DNA of 64,000 nucleotides from Cylicocyclus nassatus (Eukaryota; Nematoda; Chromadorea; Rhabditida; Strongylidae), in the NCBI GenBank assembly GCA_958299035.1, contig CATQJL010000316.1, positions 26,852,012 through 26,916,011 on the forward strand. Direction: 5' to 3'. Of the stretch, positions 61,944-64,000 are shown piece by piece. The notes beneath the pieces were generated by a model. The model saw only the letters and a list, made by a program, of their open reading frames with translations. It searched no databases and was not told the DNA's origin. The translations under genes and the position numbers were made by a program. Within the stretch, counting starts at the first letter, position 1. Each line of letters begins with the position of its first letter.

Positions 61944-64000
61944 ATGCTTCTGTGTGGCATTTGCGCCGCCCTTGTGGTGGCTGCGTTCGCCACTGATCGT
62001 TCTCCAGACATTGAAACCATTCCTTTAGGAGTTCCTTACAATCGTAAGTCTTTTTTCATAACTTTATCTTGCCAAAAAATTTATTGTTTATAGGAGCTGG
62101 ACTTTATAAAAGAGCAGCAGAATTTGTTTGTTTTGATGGGTCGAAGAGCATCCCATACAATCAAGTAAACGATGATTATTGCGACTGTCCTGATGGAAGC
62201 GACGAACCAGGTTTACTAATTTGTTCGTTTATTAGGTTTAATGAAAGAAAAGCTTTCTTTTCATCAATGGCAGCAGGGAGCGTAAGATCATGTTGCCCAC
62301 TGATGCGGAACTGTTGCGACTCGTTAAAGGCAGCCTCCAGGCAGATCTGGACCTATGGGGATTTTACGTGGAAAGTACTTTTGGGGCCCTAACTAAGGCA
62401 CTGCCCAAGTGGCAGCGCAGGTAATGCTCTAAGGCCTAAGGCATACCTCGCGCGATTTTCTCAAATCGCTACATGCACGCGATTTGGCGGTTTGCCAAAT
62501 GTTTACAAATCAACCGTGAGCGGATCTAAAATGCATAGGCGCGTAGCTCCAGTAACTTATAGCAAAAGCTTTAAGTCTGGCCCATGCAAAGCGCACTAAC
62601 GACAGTTACGAAGAGTCACTGCAGTGCCAGATCGCGCAGCGACTGGGATCGCGTGAGGTATGCCTTAGGCCTAACGGCTGAGATATTCCCCTCGAAACTG
62701 GCCCCGCGATCGCGCATGGAACATGGCAGTTTCGCGCCATCCACGCTTTGCGCCATTGCCATGCTAAATACGATCGCGGGGTCCAATTTCGAGGGGAATA
62801 TCTCAGCCGATAGAGCACTACCTGAGCTGCCGGTTGAGCAGTGGCTTAGTTAGGGCCACAAAATTACTCTCCACGTGAGATCCCTATGTGTCCTGACTTG
62901 CTTGGACGCTGCCTTTAAACTTCGAGAAAAGTTACCGAAGCTGCCGATTCAAACATAGATGAAGGGTAAAGCACTAGGGTGCTAGTTAGTGATATGTATT
63001 CAAGAATATATGTCTGTCTAAAAAACCAGGGGATTTAGCCGTACGCAGTTTCGCTTGCGCCACTTAACCGAGCAGTCGCGATTCGACCGGATCCATAACT
63101 GGGCCGGATCTAAGTGCCACTATTATAAACACCTGTTTTCTTAGGAGAGTATAACGGAGCGTTTTGGCACTATCAGTAATATTTTCCGATAGACTAAATT
63201 GCCTGATGTATTTCACAACGTTGCAATAATCCTGGCGTTTATGGTCCGTGCCAATCACGTGCTTCCTTCTTTGTAAATGCATTGAGCTTGCCACGTTCGC
63301 GCACGTACTACTCGGATTCAAGTGGGTCAGGTCCGGGTCCCTCGACGCGGATGCGTAGTACCATGCGAAAGGGAGTACATAATTGACATTACCTGTTTAC
63401 AATCTGTGTCAACCACGCGCTCTCCTTTTCGTAGCAGCTGCGCATCCGCAACGCGTGGGCATTGCGCAGCGGTCGTTGCGGCAACTTTAAACGCTCAATC
63501 TGGCGTTGCGCTTGAATTTGTCGGTAAGGGGGCACATCGTTGACGCAGGCCGTATGTAATTAACACACTTCATTCCGCGTTAATGGTACCGCTCCGAACG
63601 TTTAGGAACATCGGCGTGTCCGAACGGCAGGTTCCATTGCCCCAACAAGGGCCACATAGCTATGGACATCCCTTCATCTCGAGTGGATGACTCGATATGC
63701 GGTAAGAGCGTTTTGTTCCTACTCTTCTTCAGATTCATGACATACTGTTTAGATTGCTGTGACGGAAGCGATGAGTATGCTGGAGCGGTGAAATGTCCAA
63801 ATATTTGTGATGAATTGGGACGAAGCGCTCGCGAAGAGAAGAAGAGGCAAGCTGAAATTGCAAGGAAAGGTTATGCGACAAGAAAACTGCTAGCAGTCGA
63901 AGGAAAGAAACTGAGGGTCTGTCACTTTTTCTTCCTCTTCCTTCTAAGTTCGAAGTAGTGATTATAGGATGAAAAGGTTGCTCAGTGTGTTCCACTCAAA
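61944..64000 (+). CDS. PRKCSH: Glucosidase II beta subunit, 5' part, runs off the window
   Basis: Exons found: 61,944-62,043; 62,094-62,210; 63,606-63,701; 63,753-63,916 (donor AGG|GTCTGT). The gene continues beyond 64,000. The protein starts with a signal peptide (MLLCGICAALVVAAFA), then two LDL-receptor-A-like cysteine modules typical of this subunit: FVCFDGS--IPYNQVNDDYC with CDCPDGSDEPG, and ACPNGRFHCPN, RVDDSICDCCDGSDEYAG, CPNICDELG. A charged, helix-forming stretch (REEKKRQAEIARKGY and on) begins next. The beta subunit retains and activates the catalytic alpha subunit in the ER lumen, which trims glucose from N-glycans in the calnexin/calreticulin cycle. The C-terminal mannose-receptor-homology domain and retention signal lie outside. 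Introns 1 and 3 are about 50 bp; intron 2 (1.4 kb) has swallowed two nested MITEs. Confidence 0.95.
62328..62914. mobile_element. Palindromic MITE in PRKCSH intron 2
   Basis: The ends are AGGCAGCCTCCAGGCAGATC (left) and AGGCAGCGTCCAAGCAAGTC (inward from the right), with TTAA on both sides (62,324-62,327 and 62,915-62,918). The arms continue with ACGTGGA-AGTA, GGGCCCTAACTAAG and GATATTCCCCTCGAAA and meet near 62,730. TTAA flanks suggest piggyBac-type mobilisation, but the second copy (44,886-50,430) does not clearly preserve them. A 239-bp element is nested inside. Confidence 0.75.
62433..62671. mobile_element. PIF/Harbinger-like MITE nested in the larger MITE
   Basis: Inverted repeats start GGCCTAAGGCATACCTCGCG and run through the following CGAT, with one mismatch. 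TAA lies on both sides (62,430-62,432 and 62,672-62,674). The related MITE copy at about 44,980 keeps the empty site (GCTCTAACGACTGGGATATT), proving insertion with a TAA duplication. The element has no coding capacity. Confidence 0.9.
62919..63605. other. Remainder of PRKCSH intron 2
   Basis: Intronic sequence, GC-richer at about 63,290-63,540. It contains CAGTTTCGCTTGCGCC and GCTGCGCATCCGCAACGCG stretches but no defined repeat boundary, gene or RNA was recognised. Confidence 0.5.

Overview
This window is nuclear DNA of a nematode, most likely a clade V / strongylid-type worm (inference). It has intron-rich genes with many 47-60 bp introns, at least one GC-AG intron, a GT92 (DUF23) glycosyltransferase typical of nematodes, and an unusually dense population of small DNA transposons and retroelement remnants. 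There is no sign of bacterial operons, CRISPR or phage.

Layout. 1-15,500 holds no recognisable host gene, but mobile DNA: a decayed mariner (2,054-2,920), a hAT-type element with 8-bp target duplications (3,225-4,609), a 3.8-kb foldback (about 8,955-12,795) carrying a TTAA-flanked piggyBac-type MITE, and a solo LTR (13,525-14,263). A three-exon gene for a 63-residue secreted peptide lies at 15,541-15,838 (minus). 16,000-24,200 holds two copies of a 22-23 bp minisatellite and two well-bounded MITEs. 24,245-38,349 (plus) is a complete 11-exon GT92 gene of about 459 residues whose introns are swollen by a second solo LTR, a second hAT copy, a mariner MITE and a palindromic GIY-YIG (Penelope-like) fragment. 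40,400-50,430 is again mobile: a foldback, a 1.7-kb non-autonomous Helitron, and a BEL/Pao LTR element with gag and protease remnants but no reverse transcriptase or integrase, itself inserted in a MITE and invaded by two more.

The right end is gene-dense: a complete 12-exon USP22/Non-stop-type SAGA deubiquitinase (51,053-54,842, minus); a tRNA-derived SINE with a perfect 15-bp target duplication; an unrecognised plus-strand gene ending at 57,843; dnj-20/DNAJB11 (ERdj3), complete in eight exons (57,849-60,037, minus); and the 5' part of the glucosidase II beta subunit gene (PRKCSH type), 61,944 to the right edge (plus).

How they work together. dnj-20 and the glucosidase II beta gene are head-to-head, 1.9 kb apart, and both products act in ER protein folding and glycoprotein quality control. 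The shared intergenic region contains a CACGTCA/ATTGG pair resembling an unfolded-protein-response element. Exon coordinates were derived by reading splice sites and checking phase and family conservation; they need transcript confirmation. Element class assignments rest on terminal repeats and target duplications visible in the window.
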